64,000 nt of DNA from Paenibacillus amylolyticus (lineage in GTDB: Bacteria; Bacillota; Bacilli; Paenibacillales; Paenibacillaceae), in the NCBI RefSeq assembly GCF_029689945.1, contig NZ_CP121451.1:1054001-1118000 (forward strand), written 5' to 3'. Each line of letters begins with the position of its first letter. Position 1 is the stretch's first letter. Under the pieces are notes generated by a model. The model had not been told where the DNA came from and ran no database searches. It saw only the letters and a program-made list of their open reading frames with translations. Both the position numbers and the translations under genes were made by a program. Of this stretch, positions 20,803 to 29,058 are shown piece after piece.

Positions 20803-20814
20803 TTGAAGCTTATG

Positions 20815-20834
20815 GCGGCAATGAGCCGCTTTTT
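20815..20834 (+). terminator. noc terminator
   Basis: GCGGC (20815-20819) pairs with GCCGC (20825-20829) and is followed by five T. A short stem, but GC-rich and well placed after the stop codon. Confidence 0.65.
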
Positions 20835-20988
20835 ATGTCTATAAAGCAAGCTAGGTCTGACATGTGTAAAGAACGGTATATTGATGGAACGGTAGTTGTT
20901 GTTTGTGTGGACGATAGTCGCCTGCTTTGTGTTAACAATATCTCACAACCTACAAGAAAAGACTCCTATTTTATTTGAGGTGAAGTAA

Positions 20989-21749
20989 TTGTCTAAGATT
21001 ATGGCCGTAGCAAATCAAAAGGGCGGTGTGGGGAAAACGACGACATCTGTTAACTTGGGTGCAGGACTGGCTTCACTCGGGAAAAGAGTATTGCTTGTCG
21101 ATATTGACCCTCAGGGGAATACAACCAGCGGAGTCGGAATCAATAAAGCAGATGTGGCTAATTGTATATATGATGTCATTATTAATGAGGTTCCTCCTCA
21201 AGAAGCGATTGTGGAGACTCAGATTGAAGGACTTCATATCATACCTGCAACGATTCAGCTTGCCGGAGCCGAGATTGAATTGGTGTCCACGATATCACGG
21301 GAAGTTCGCCTGAAAAAATCACTCGCCATGGTGAAAAAAACTATGATTACATACTGATCGATTGTCCACCATCCCTTGGTATGTTAACGATCAACTCGTT
21401 GACTGCTTCCGATTCGGTGATCATTCCGATTCAGTGTGAGTATTATGCTCTTGAAGGATTAAGCCAATTGCTTAATACGGTTCGTCTGGTACAAAAACAT
21501 CTGAATACATCCCTGCAAATTGAAGGGGTATTGCTAACGATGTTTGATGCACGAACCAATCTGGGGATACAGGTTATTGAAGAAGTGAAAAAGTATTTTC
21601 AGCAAAAAGTATATCAAACAATTATTCCGCGTAATGTACGACTTAGTGAAGCACCATCTCATGGTCAATCGATCATTACGTATGACCCTCGATCAAGAGG
21701 GGCGGAAGTGTATTTAGAGCTCGCAAAGGAAGTGATTTCTTATGAGTAA
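20989..21749 (+). CDS. soj: Chromosome partitioning ATPase Soj/ParA, one apparent frame break
   Basis: ParA-type ATPase that works with Spo0J in origin segregation and also controls DnaA in B. subtilis. The deviant Walker A KGGVGKTT is near residue 10; DIDPQGN follows; the second half contains [12 protein letters not shown] and the C-terminal [19 protein letters not shown]. One A is missing from the run at 21334-21340; restoring it gives [14 protein letters not shown] and a 253-residue protein. It starts with TTG at 20989 after GAGGTGA. The end overlaps spo0J by eight bases. Confidence 0.93.
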
Positions 21750-22587
21750 GCGGCTTGGAAAAGGTCTTGATGCCCTCATTCCTTCGCTTTCAATTAATGA
21801 CGATGATAAAGTCGTAGAAATCCCGATTAGTCAACTGCGGGCTAACCCCTATCAACCACGTAAAGTATTTGATGAGGGCGCGATCCATGAACTGGCTGAA
21901 TCCATTCGTCAGCATGGTGTCATACAACCTATTATAGTTCGTCCTGTTTTAAGAGGTTATGAGATTATTGCCGGAGAGCGACGGTTCAGAGCATCCCAAT
22001 ATTGTGGCAATGCCACTGTACCGGCCGTAGTCCGCAATTTCAGTGACCAGCAGGTAATGGAGATTGCGCTGATCGAGAACCTGCAACGGGAGAATCTGAA
22101 TGCCATGGAAGTTGCAGTTGCTTATCAGGGGTTAATGGATCAATTCGCGTTGACTCAGGAAGAGTTGTCTGTAAAAGTAGGTAAATCACGTTCTCACATT
22201 GCTAACTTCTTGCGTCTGTTATCGTTGCCCGAAGAAGTAAAAGACTATGTTTCACGTGGAACATTGTCCATGGGACATGCGCGTGCCATCGTGGGCATTA
22301 AAGACGAGGCTGTAGTGAAGCAGCTTGCCAAACAAACCATTGATCAACAATGGAGTGTACGTGAGCTGGAGGAAGCTGTTCAACAACTGGATCGTTCCAA
22401 AACAGGTGAAACTAAAGCCAAATCCAAATTGAAAAAGAAAGATCCATTCATTGATACGTTGGAAGAATCTCTGCGTGAGCGTTTCAAAACAACAGTAAAA
22501 ATCAAGCATAATAAAGATAAAGGTAAAATTGAGCTCAACTACTACAGTCAACAGGATCTGGAACGGCTATTGGAATTGTTACAATAA
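21742..22587 (+). CDS. spo0J: Chromosome partitioning protein ParB/Spo0J
   Basis: 281-residue ParB CTPase that loads at parS and spreads as a sliding clamp. The N-terminal motifs are [17 protein letters not shown] and [14 protein letters not shown] (the CTP/arginine box). The central helix-turn-helix is [22 protein letters not shown], and the C-terminal dimer domain ends LERLLELL. The gene contains a parS site of its own. Its ATG at 21742 lies within the end of soj. Confidence 0.95.
   Translation: MSKRLGKGLDALIPSLSINDDDKVVEIPISQLRANPYQPRKVFDEGAIHELAESIRQHGVIQPIIVRPVLRGYEIIAGERRFRASQYCGNATVPAVVRNFSDQQVMEIALIENLQRENLNAMEVAVAYQGLMDQFALTQEELSVKVGKSRSHIANFLRLLSLPEEVKDYVSRGTLSMGHARAIVGIKDEAVVKQLAKQTIDQQWSVRELEEAVQQLDRSKTGETKAKSKLKKKDPFIDTLEESLRERFKTTVKIKHNKDKGKIELNYYSQQDLERLLELLQ
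22248..22263. promoter_or_regulatory. parS: parS site inside spo0J
   Basis: TGTTTCACGTGGAACA; its complement TGTTCCACGTGAAACA fits the consensus TGTTNCACGTGAAACA exactly. B. subtilis also carries a parS within spo0J. Confidence 0.92.
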
Positions 22588-22747
22588 CAGTCGGTCTATG
22601 ATTCATAACAACATGCGGGGCTTACTCATGTCATGACATATCGCCTCTGTACCATGGAGAAACGATATGTCATTCTTTGTTTACAGAGTCATATGCATAT
22701 TACGTGTAGGCGAGTTATTAATTTATGGGGACAGAGGTGGTTGTGAG

Positions 22748-23911
22748 GTGGAGGGAATTATCTATCTGGATCATGCAGCAACATCTTGGCCCAAACCACC
22801 TGCTGTCGGTGATGCAATGCTGAATGCGCTGGAGATTGCAGGGGCTAATCCGGGCAGAGGAAGTCACCGAATGGCTGTTCAGGCAAGTCGTGTACTGTTC
22901 GAGGCGAGAAAATCCGTATCTGATATTTTTGGAATCAAAAATGCGAATGATATTGCCTTCGGATCAAATACGACAGAAGCCTTGAATCTGGCTATTCAAG
23001 GTTCGCTCCAGGAAGGCGATCATGTGATTGCCACCATGGCTGAACATAACTCAGTTAGACGTCCACTGGAGTACATGCGCAGACTCCGAAATGTGGAGAT
23101 TGATTATGTACCTGTTGATGCTTCAGGAGCCATTGATCTGATGCAAATGGAACGTATGTTTCGTTCTAATACTAGATTGGTGGTATGTACACATAGCTCC
23201 AACCTCCTTGGCAGTATTCTTCCTATCGAAGAAATTTCGCTCCTGTGTCGTAAACATTCGGCGATCTTATTGGTAGATGCGGCTCAAAGTGCTGGGGTTA
23301 TGCCGGTGAATGTGCAACACTTGGGAATCGACATGTTGGCTTTTCCAGGTCATAAAGGACTACTTGGTCCTCAGGGTACAGGAGGCTTGTACATCGCTTC
23401 TGAGCTTGATATAGAGCCTATACTTCATGGTGGAACAGGAAGTCAGTCCGAGGCGCTGGAGCAGCCCAAGGTGCGTCCTGATCGGTATGAAGCGGGGACA
23501 CCCAATACGGTCGGGATCGCTGGGTTGAATGCGGGTGTAAAGCATGTACTGGAGATGACTCCAGCGTGCATCTATCAGCATGAGTGGGAACTGACCCAAC
23601 ATATGATGGATGGTTTGTCATCCGTCAAGGGCATTCGACTGCTCGGTCCAGCGATTGGACAGCCACGCACCGGACTAGTATCCTTTACTGTGGAAGGGTA
23701 TGATTCAGCACAACTCGCATTCAGATTAGATCGGAATTATGGGATTGCCGTTCGTTCCGGCTTTCATTGCACACCGCTTGCGCATGAATCTGCGGGTACA
23801 ACCGCTACCGGAGCAGTAAGGGCAAGTGTGGGATACAACTCAACTCGAGATCATGTGGACGCACTCGTTAAGGCAGTGTTGGAATTGACGGGGCAGATTA
23901 ATTGGAGTTGA
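22748..23911 (+). CDS. Cysteine desulfurase family protein (class V aminotransferase)
   Basis: About 387 residues, PLP-dependent. The N-terminus IIYLDHAATSWPKPPAV is typical of the cysteine-desulfurase subfamily often found next to DUF3343 genes. DAAQSAGVMPV precedes the PLP lysine in AFPGHKGLLGPQGTGG. The catalytic loop RSGFHCTPLAHE keeps the cysteine. The start used is GTG at 22748, close to a GAGGTGG-like site; the frame runs open to 22667. It would take sulfur from cysteine as a persulfide. The recipient is not visible, though a DUF3343 protein lies 1.3 kb downstream. Confidence 0.82.
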   Translation: MEGIIYLDHAATSWPKPPAVGDAMLNALEIAGANPGRGSHRMAVQASRVLFEARKSVSDIFGIKNANDIAFGSNTTEALNLAIQGSLQEGDHVIATMAEHNSVRRPLEYMRRLRNVEIDYVPVDASGAIDLMQMERMFRSNTRLVVCTHSSNLLGSILPIEEISLLCRKHSAILLVDAAQSAGVMPVNVQHLGIDMLAFPGHKGLLGPQGTGGLYIASELDIEPILHGGTGSQSEALEQPKVRPDRYEAGTPNTVGIAGLNAGVKHVLEMTPACIYQHEWELTQHMMDGLSSVKGIRLLGPAIGQPRTGLVSFTVEGYDSAQLAFRLDRNYGIAVRSGFHCTPLAHESAGTTATGAVRASVGYNSTRDHVDALVKAVLELTGQINWS

Positions 23912-24038
23912 AATGATGAATTCATATGTTACAGTTCTGCTTGATTAAGCATATGGATATCGGGTTGATTAATAATAAATGATAATATTACAGACAGACG
24001 TATTCTGATCAAAAATATAGAGGGGTAGTTGCACTTAC

Positions 24039-24539
24039 ATGGCTGAATTAAATGAGCTGATTCTGGAACAGCTGTTATGGATTATTGGCGGAATGGCATT
24101 ACTTACGGTGATCTTGCTGATTGTGAGTATTGCTCAAGGGGCAAAGTTACGAAAGTTTAAACGTAAATATGAAGCCATGATGGCTGGCAGTGGAGTGGAG
24201 GACCTGGAATCCTTGCTGATTAATCTGAAAATCCAGATGGACAGCATTGAGGATGAACACAAACTGCAAACGAATCAGCTTCAAGTTGTCATGCAAAAGC
24301 TGACCCGCATTCAAGGTAAAATTGGCGTGAAGAGATACAATGCCTATGGAGAGCATGGCAGTGATCTGAGTTTCTCCATGGCCATGATTAACGATAGCCA
24401 GGACGGCATGATCCTTACAGGAATCTATAACCGCGACGGTTCTTATGTATATGCAAAACCTCTTAAAGGGGGAGAGTCCACTTACACTCTGTCCCCAGAG
24501 GAAAAGGAAGCTATTACTCTGGCACAGCAAGCAGAGTAG
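24039..24539 (+). CDS. DUF4446 family membrane-anchored protein
   Basis: 166 residues. One N-terminal transmembrane segment (WIIGGMALLTVILLIVSIA, about residues 14-32) is followed by a coiled-coil stretch and the conserved C-terminal block GVKRYNAYGEHGSDLSFSMA then GYSYV-like DGSYVYAKPL. DUF4446 proteins occur in this neighbourhood in Firmicutes but have no known function. Its last 26 bases overlap the 3' end of yyaC on the other strand. Confidence 0.8.
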   Translation: MAELNELILEQLLWIIGGMALLTVILLIVSIAQGAKLRKFKRKYEAMMAGSGVEDLESLLINLKIQMDSIEDEHKLQTNQLQVVMQKLTRIQGKIGVKRYNAYGEHGSDLSFSMAMINDSQDGMILTGIYNRDGSYVYAKPLKGGESTYTLSPEEKEAITLAQQAE

Positions 24540-25119
24540 AACGGGTATGCCATTCCCGGATGGCCGAGTACAGACTGCTGGATATAATCTCCGACATGCG
24601 CATAACAAGACTGAGCCGTGTGTTCTGTAGAACAAAGTATTCCATAAAGCCGCCGACGTTAACGATACCTGTCAGATGGATATCGCCGACCGGCGGTAAT
24701 TCTTTATTTACTCCCGCACCCGGTTTGAGTGGACCATTGACGACTTGAATGCATCCTACACTGGATGATTGTCCAAGACAGGCATCAATGCCAATCACAT
24801 ACGGGTTATGGTGTGTTTTCTGTATATTGTGAAGTGTATCCTGTAGGTTCATCGCATGGACGGGTTCATCCAAGGTACCATAGAGATGGAATAAAGGGCT
24901 GTCCCACTTGGAAAGGGCTGATCCGACCAGAGGACCAAGGCAGTCGCCTGTCGAGCGATCTGTGCCGATGCAGACGATCACTACATTTTGCAGAGAATGG
25001 GCTTTATAGAGATGGAACATTAAACGATGGGTAATGGCCGAGTGAATGCCTGGATCGGTATGGGGGATTTTCAAACTGGTCATGTCTTGTGATGAAAAGG
25101 AACGCGAAGTAGGATTCAT
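24514..25119 (-). CDS. yyaC: Sporulation protein YyaC (GPR-like protease fold)
   Basis: 201 residues, related to the germination protease GPR fold. Recognisable motifs are IVCIGTDRSTGDCLGPLVG, IGIDACLGQSSSVG and GIVNVGGFMEYFVLQNTRLS. In B. subtilis yyaC lies beside spo0J and is expressed in the forespore. Start ATG at 25119 follows GGGAAAGGAT. It is transcribed against its neighbours and overlaps the DUF4446 gene tail to tail by 26 bases. Substrate unknown. Confidence 0.88.
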   Translation of the reverse strand: MNPTSRSFSSQDMTSLKIPHTDPGIHSAITHRLMFHLYKAHSLQNVVIVCIGTDRSTGDCLGPLVGSALSKWDSPLFHLYGTLDEPVHAMNLQDTLHNIQKTHHNPYVIGIDACLGQSSSVGCIQVVNGPLKPGAGVNKELPPVGDIHLTGIVNVGGFMEYFVLQNTRLSLVMRMSEIISSSLYSAIREWHTRSTLLAVPE

Positions 25120-25236
25120 AGGATCTATCCTTTCCCTTGGAATAGTAGTAACAGTATATGGAAAGGTAGATCGTTTTATACTTCATGGGGACAAGCTTTT
25201 TCTCTGGGGTTGGACGTATGGTGAAAGGAGCCGGAC

Positions 25237-25500
25237 ATGGACGAATGGATTAATGATTGGATGCTGATTGCATTTGATTCAACCCAGCAGGCACTGCGTG
25301 CTGAAATGCTGCTGGAGTTTGCCGAGATAGAGATTGATTTGTTCCCTACGCCAAAAGAAATTACAGCAGGGTGTGCGCTATGTATTCAGTTTCCCAAAGA
25401 GGATCTGGAGCGAGTGCAAAAGATCATTCGTAACGAGTTCGTTGAGATTCGAGGCCTCTATTTCAAAACAGAAGACAGCTATGATAACATACCGATGTAG
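25237..25500 (+). CDS. DUF3343 domain protein (putative Se/S carrier-like)
   Basis: 87 residues matching the DUF3343 pattern: WMLIAFDSTQQALRAEMLL, LFPTPKEITAGCALCIQFP, then VEIRGLYFK. The CALC pair of cysteines is the usual conserved feature. Members are often annotated as sulfur or selenium carriers because they neighbour cysteine desulfurases; one such gene lies at 22748-23911. The ATG at 25237 follows GTGAAAGGAG. It precedes mscS by a few bases and is probably cotranscribed. Confidence 0.8.
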   Translation: MDEWINDWMLIAFDSTQQALRAEMLLEFAEIEIDLFPTPKEITAGCALCIQFPKEDLERVQKIIRNEFVEIRGLYFKTEDSYDNIPM

Positions 25501-25514
25501 AGGAGGCAGGATGG

Positions 25515-26384
25515 ATGTTGCCATTTCAATTTGCTGAAGGGAATGATGGTGGCGGTACCGCGGCCGTTGTTGATGAAGCCCTTCGTTGGACGGATAAAGT
25601 CTGGAACAAAATTGCAGATCCCGATATGTGGCTTAACATTATGTTCAGTTCAATCCGGATCATCATTATTTTTATCATCACCCGTATTGTCATTAAGGTG
25701 GTATATCGCATTATAGATCGTTCCATGGAACGCAAGCAGGAAGGCAAGATTCGCGTGAATCCGCGCAGATTCGTAACTGTAGGGGAACTTTTGAAAAATG
25801 CGACCTCCATAACATGTAATTTTATTATGATTCTGCTACTGTTATCTGAGATCAATATCCAAGTTGGACCATTACTCGCGAGTGCCGGTGTGCTGGGGCT
25901 TGCCATTGGTTTCGGTGCACAGGGTCTGGTCAAGGATGTGATTACGGGTTTCTTCATTATATTGGAGGACCAGTTCGCTGTGGGGGATGTTATTCAGACG
26001 GGAACCTATAAGGGAACGGTTGAGGTGATTGGGCTTAGAACAACCAAACTCGTCAGCTGGCAAGGTGAAGTACACATTATCCCGAACGGAGCAATTGCAA
26101 GTGTAACGAACTACTCCATGTCGAATTCGCTGGCTGTAGTGGATATTCCGATGAAGGCAGACTTAACTCTCGATGAGTCGGTAAACCTGGTGAAGAAGTC
26201 TTTGGTAGGAATTGAAGAGCGTGACTTAAATATTGTGAAGGTGCCGGATGTGCTCGGTATACAGTCGATGTCCACATCAGAGTATGTGGTGCGGATTGTA
26301 GCTGAATGTATGCCCAACTCCCGTGCTTCTGTGGAGCGTCAGATTCAGGGCGATGTGAAAAAACGCTGGAGTATCGTGAGATGA
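25515..26384 (+). CDS. Small-conductance mechanosensitive channel, MscS family
   Basis: 289 residues. An N-terminal transmembrane helix (IMFSSIRIIIIFIITRIVI) and a second (TCNFIMILLLLSEI) precede the pore-lining MscS helix VGPLLASAGVLGLAIGFGAQ. The conserved FFIILEDQFAVGD follows, then the beta domain. MscS channels release solutes on hypo-osmotic shock. The ATG at 25515 follows AGGAGG; the ATG four bases earlier is out of frame. It ends just before the DUF951 gene. Confidence 0.88.
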   Translation: MLPFQFAEGNDGGGTAAVVDEALRWTDKVWNKIADPDMWLNIMFSSIRIIIIFIITRIVIKVVYRIIDRSMERKQEGKIRVNPRRFVTVGELLKNATSITCNFIMILLLLSEINIQVGPLLASAGVLGLAIGFGAQGLVKDVITGFFIILEDQFAVGDVIQTGTYKGTVEVIGLRTTKLVSWQGEVHIIPNGAIASVTNYSMSNSLAVVDIPMKADLTLDESVNLVKKSLVGIEERDLNIVKVPDVLGIQSMSTSEYVVRIVAECMPNSRASVERQIQGDVKKRWSIVR

Positions 26385-26426
26385 GTCATCAAGCAGCATT
26401 GGAACATGCAGCAGCTTTGGAGAAAG

Positions 26427-26654
26427 ATGAGGGGGATGGCACAGGTGGAGCGTAAAAGTTTCCAGCTTGGGGATATCGTGCAGATGAAGAAGCAACATCC
26501 CTGTGGCAGTAATGAGATGGAGATCATTCGGATGGGTATGGATATTCGGATCAAGTGTGTCGGATGTAAACATAGTGTGTTGATTCCTAGAGCAAAATTC
26601 GAGAAAAACATGAAGAAGGTACTGCGTTCAGCCGAGGATTCTGCTGAATCTTGA
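26427..26654 (+). CDS. DUF951 protein (YyzM-like)
   Basis: About 75 residues. The core FQLGDIVQMKKQHPCGSNEM followed by IKCVGCKHSVLIPRAKFEK is the DUF951 signature with three conserved cysteines, suggestive of metal or nucleic-acid binding. B. subtilis carries yyzM of this family near ychF-rpsF. The start is uncertain: ATG at 26427 has GGAG four bases away, ATG at 26436 also fits, and the frame is open to 26406. Function unknown. Confidence 0.75.
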   Translation: MRGMAQVERKSFQLGDIVQMKKQHPCGSNEMEIIRMGMDIRIKCVGCKHSVLIPRAKFEKNMKKVLRSAEDSAES

Positions 26655-26716
26655 GCTTGCAGTGACAGGGGATGCAGTACGCGTAATAACGTTTACATGC
26701 AGGCTCCGTAGGAGTA

Positions 26717-26745
26717 TTGCGTTCTGTAAATGATCATGCTATAAT
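26717..26745 (+). promoter_or_regulatory. tRNA-Ser promoter
   Basis: TTGCGT (26717-26722) and TATAAT (26740-26745) are separated by 17 bases, 13 bases before the tRNA 5' end. Confidence 0.75.
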
Positions 26746-26757
26746 CAATATTGCTGC

Positions 26758-26848
26758 GGAAAGGTACCCAAGAGGCCCAAGGGGGCTGACTCGAAATCAG
26801 TTAGGCGTGTCACAGCGTGCGTGGGTTCGAATCCCACCCTTTCCGCCA
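26758..26848 (+). tRNA. tRNA-Ser (anticodon CGA)
   Basis: 91 bases with a class II structure. The acceptor GGAAAGG pairs with CCTTTCC and is followed by discriminator G and an encoded CCA. The anticodon loop CTCGAAA has CGA at the anticodon position, flanked by GCTGA/TCAGT, so it decodes UCG. A long variable arm (GGCGTGTCACAGCGTGC region) and the T arm GTGGG-TTCGAAT-CCCAC confirm serine type. Confidence 0.95.
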
Positions 26849-26900
26849 CTTCATTTACCATTTACTCATAATGCTTGAGTTCAATAAAAGATCGATAAGA

Positions 26901-26928
26901 AGGCTTTCCATTAGGAAAGTCTTTTTTA
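26901..26928 (+). terminator. tRNA-Ser terminator
   Basis: AAGGCTTTCC (26901-26910) pairs with GGAAAGTCTT (26915-26924), one G-T pair, and then T residues follow. Confidence 0.8.
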
Positions 26929-27002
26929 TATAACGTTATATCAATAAGTATGTATTGAACTCATGTGCATACCAGATGCATCATGCATGATTAAAAACAA
27001 AA

Positions 27003-27028
27003 ATAAAGAGCCCCAAAGGGCTCTTTAT
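27003..27028 (-). terminator. Terminator of the small minus-strand unit
   Basis: ATAAAGAGCCC and GGGCTCTTTAT form an 11-bp stem. On the minus strand a T-rich tail follows (TTTATTTTTG), so it ends a transcript coming from yjzC. Confidence 0.7.
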
Positions 27029-27124
27029 CCGGCGGTGCATTTGTTTGTTAGGAAACAATCGGTCGTAACAATCAGAAACCTGGTGTACTGCACGTAGCAA
27101 TACGCGTGCTTCAGACGAAGGGCC

Positions 27125-27199
27125 TTACAACACATAACCACTTGCTTCATAAATTACGTGATGAATCTCCAACAGCGAATGATCGGCTTCGTTGTCCAA
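27125..27199 (-). CDS. Possible very small ORF between yjzC and its terminator
   Basis: TTG at 27199, preceded by GAGAGGTG five bases upstream, opens 24 codons (MDNEADHSLLEIHHVIYEAS...) to a TAA at 27125. The same frame stays open for about 45 further codons after the stop, up to and through the terminator hairpin. A longer protein broken by a base error is therefore possible. I recognise no family. Coding status is uncertain. Confidence 0.3.
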   Translation of the reverse strand: MDNEADHSLLEIHHVIYEASGYVL

Positions 27200-27293
27200 C
27201 GGAACCACACCTCTCTCGTGCACCGCCTACATGTATTATGTGCATTATTCAGTTTTATATACATGGATCGTAAAAAAGTATTTCTACTCCCGG

Positions 27294-27487
27294 TCAATGA
27301 ACGCGGGCTTTGGTCAGCTTCTTCCACTTGCGATTATGATTGCTTGTTTCTGGAAAAGCTTCACCTTTTTGCAGCGTTACCCGCTTTGGGTTCTGAATTT
27401 CCGTGACAAAGCTTCTTCCCCAATCTCCGTGTACTCTCCATCGTTTGGTGCTTTGTCTCCTGGTTCAAACTCGGTTTTTTCACCCAT
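27294..27487 (-). CDS. yjzC: YjzC family small protein, one apparent frame break
   Basis: Small protein not visible as a long frame. From ATG at 27487, with GAGGAGG upstream, it reads MGEKTEFEPGDKAPNDGEYTEIG. After restoring one base in the run at 27408-27410 it continues through NPKRVTL, KGEAFPETSNHNRKWKK to a stop at 27294, 64 residues in all. The GDKAPNDG and FPETSNHNR patterns match the YjzC family of bacilli, whose function is unknown. It faces away from rpsF. Confidence 0.75.
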
Positions 27488-27584
27488 GACAAAACCTCCT
27501 CTGCAGATTATGTTACTTTGTTGCTTCTGTAGTGTGCACCATTGCCGATCTGATCATGTGCCAATATGTACAGGGAACGTTTGC

Positions 27585-27613
27585 TTGCACTTTGACTCGG
27601 TATTTGTTATATT
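27585..27613 (+). promoter_or_regulatory. rpsF-ssb-rpsR promoter
   Basis: TTGCAC (27585-27590) and TATATT (27608-27613) are 17 bases apart. A second choice, TTGACT at 27592 with ATATAG at 27615, also has 17-base spacing. Confidence 0.55.
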
Positions 27614-27642
27614 AATATAGTTCGAGTTTGTGCTCGTTCCTT

Positions 27643-27664
27643 GCTCTCAACCTGGATTGAGGGC
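27643..27664 (+). promoter_or_regulatory. Leader hairpin before rpsF
   Basis: GCTCTCAA (27643-27650) pairs with TTGAGGGC (27657-27664) around the loop CCTGGA. It lies in the leader about 26 bases before the rpsF start. Leaders of rpsF operons can carry an S6:S18-binding structure; I do not see its conserved loop sequence, so a regulatory role is only possible. Confidence 0.35.
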
Positions 27665-27689
27665 CAGAGTCCATAAGGAGGTGAAAATT

Positions 27690-27983
27690 ATGCGCAAATA
27701 TGAAGTGATGTACATTATTCGTCCTGACATTGAGCAAGAAGTTGTTCAAGCTACAGTCGATAAATTCCAAGGCATCATCTCCAACGGCGGTGGTGAAGTT
27801 ACAGCTCACGACGTTATGGGTAAACGCCGTCTTGCGTATGAGATCAAGAAATTCCGTGATGGTTTTTATGTTCTGGTACATTTCACTGCTGAACCAGCAG
27901 TTGTAACTGAACTTGAGCGTCTCATGAAAATTTCTGACGAAGTAATTCGTTATCTCATTACCAACGACGTTAAGTCTGCTTAA
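27690..27983 (+). CDS. rpsF: 30S ribosomal protein S6
   Basis: 97-residue S6, starting MRKYEVMYIIRPDIEQE and ending DEVIRYLITNDVKSA. It binds the central domain of 16S rRNA together with S18, encoded two genes downstream. The ATG at 27690 follows AAGGAGGTG; the frame is open 20 codons further up but that stretch is leader. First gene of the rpsF-ssb-rpsR operon. Confidence 0.96.
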   Translation: MRKYEVMYIIRPDIEQEVVQATVDKFQGIISNGGGEVTAHDVMGKRRLAYEIKKFRDGFYVLVHFTAEPAVVTELERLMKISDEVIRYLITNDVKSA

Positions 27984-28031
27984 GACAACTCGTGATTAAC
28001 GCACCAATACGCTCTGAAGGAGGGGATTACA

Positions 28032-28517
28032 TTGTTGAACCGTGTCATTCTGATCGGCCGGTTAACCCGGGATCCTGAGTTGCGTTACACTCCAGCAGGA
28101 GTAGCCGTTACGCAATTTACTTTGGCAGTGGACAGACCGTTTACAAGCCAAGGGGGAGAAAGGGAAGCGGATTTCATTCCGGTCGTAACCTGGAGACAGC
28201 TTGCCGAGACTTGTGCAAACTACTTGCGCAAAGGACGCCTGGCTGCAGTCGAAGGACGCATTCAAGTACGGAACTACGAGAATAACGAAGGAAAACGTGT
28301 ATACGTGACCGAAGTCATTGCCGATAATGTTCGTTTCTTGGAGTCAGCTAACCGTGATAATAACGGTGGTGGCGGTGGGCAACCAATGCGTGAAGAGCCT
28401 TCTTATGGAGGCGGCGGACGCGCGAACAATAACAATAATTCGCGTAGCAACAATCAGGATCCTTTTTCCGATGACGGAAAACCGATTGATATATCGGATG
28501 ATGATTTGCCATTTTAA
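28032..28517 (+). CDS. ssb: Single-stranded DNA-binding protein
   Basis: 161-residue SSB. The OB fold begins [20 protein letters not shown] and includes [22 protein letters not shown] Gly/Asn-rich linker (about residues 112-148) leads to the acidic tip ISDDDLPF, which recruits replication and repair partners. The start is TTG at 28032 after AAGGAGGGG; the next codon is also TTG. Between rpsF and rpsR as in B. subtilis. Confidence 0.96.
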   Translation: MLNRVILIGRLTRDPELRYTPAGVAVTQFTLAVDRPFTSQGGEREADFIPVVTWRQLAETCANYLRKGRLAAVEGRIQVRNYENNEGKRVYVTEVIADNVRFLESANRDNNGGGGGQPMREEPSYGGGGRANNNNNSRSNNQDPFSDDGKPIDISDDDLPF

Positions 28518-28573
28518 CATGAACTGATACTCTTAGGAGATATGGGTTACATGATAGGAAAGGACTGAAAAGC

Positions 28574-28846
28574 ATGGGCTTCAAGCAAAGAGAAGGCGGA
28601 GACAACGATAAAAGACCGGCACGTCGTGGCGGCCGTAATAAACGTCGTAAAGTGTGCTTCTTCACAGCTAACAAAATTACTCACATCGATTATAAAGATA
28701 CGGACTTGCTTCGTAAATTTATCAGCGAACGTGGAAAAATTTTGCCACGCCGTGTAACAGGTACTAGCGCTAAATATCAACGCATGCTGACGATTGCAAT
28801 CAAACGCTCCCGTCAAATCGCATTATTGCCATACACAACTGAGTAG
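28574..28846 (+). CDS. rpsR: 30S ribosomal protein S18
   Basis: 90-residue S18 with an acidic/basic N-terminal extension, then [21 protein letters not shown] and [15 protein letters not shown] [21 protein letters not shown]. It forms a heterodimer with S6 in the small subunit. The last gene of the operon, followed by a strong terminator. Confidence 0.96.
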   Translation: MGFKQREGGDNDKRPARRGGRNKRRKVCFFTANKITHIDYKDTDLLRKFISERGKILPRRVTGTSAKYQRMLTIAIKRSRQIALLPYTTE

Positions 28847-28868
28847 TTTATACTCAGCTTGCATACGA

Positions 28869-28897
28869 AGCAGTCGGCTTATAGCCGGCTGCTTTTT
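28869..28897 (+). terminator. rpsR operon terminator
   Basis: AGCAGTCGGCT (28869-28879) pairs with AGCCGGCTGCT (28883-28893), followed by T residues. Confidence 0.85.
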
Positions 28898-29058
28898 GTA
28901 TATTTAGCGTGAAATTACATGTTCACTCTCATTAGAGAATCCAATACTATGGTGAGAGAAGCATTCAAGGCCCAAATGAATTATAATAGAGTCTAATCTA
29001 CTGAAAAGGCCGCGTTTAGCAGGAATCGCTATATTCAGAATAATCATCAGGAGTGGAT

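Noticed and set aside
27192..27620. Plus-strand frame of 142 codons before rpsF
   Set aside because: It overlaps yjzC on the other strand and the rpsF promoter, has no binding site and reads as low-quality protein.
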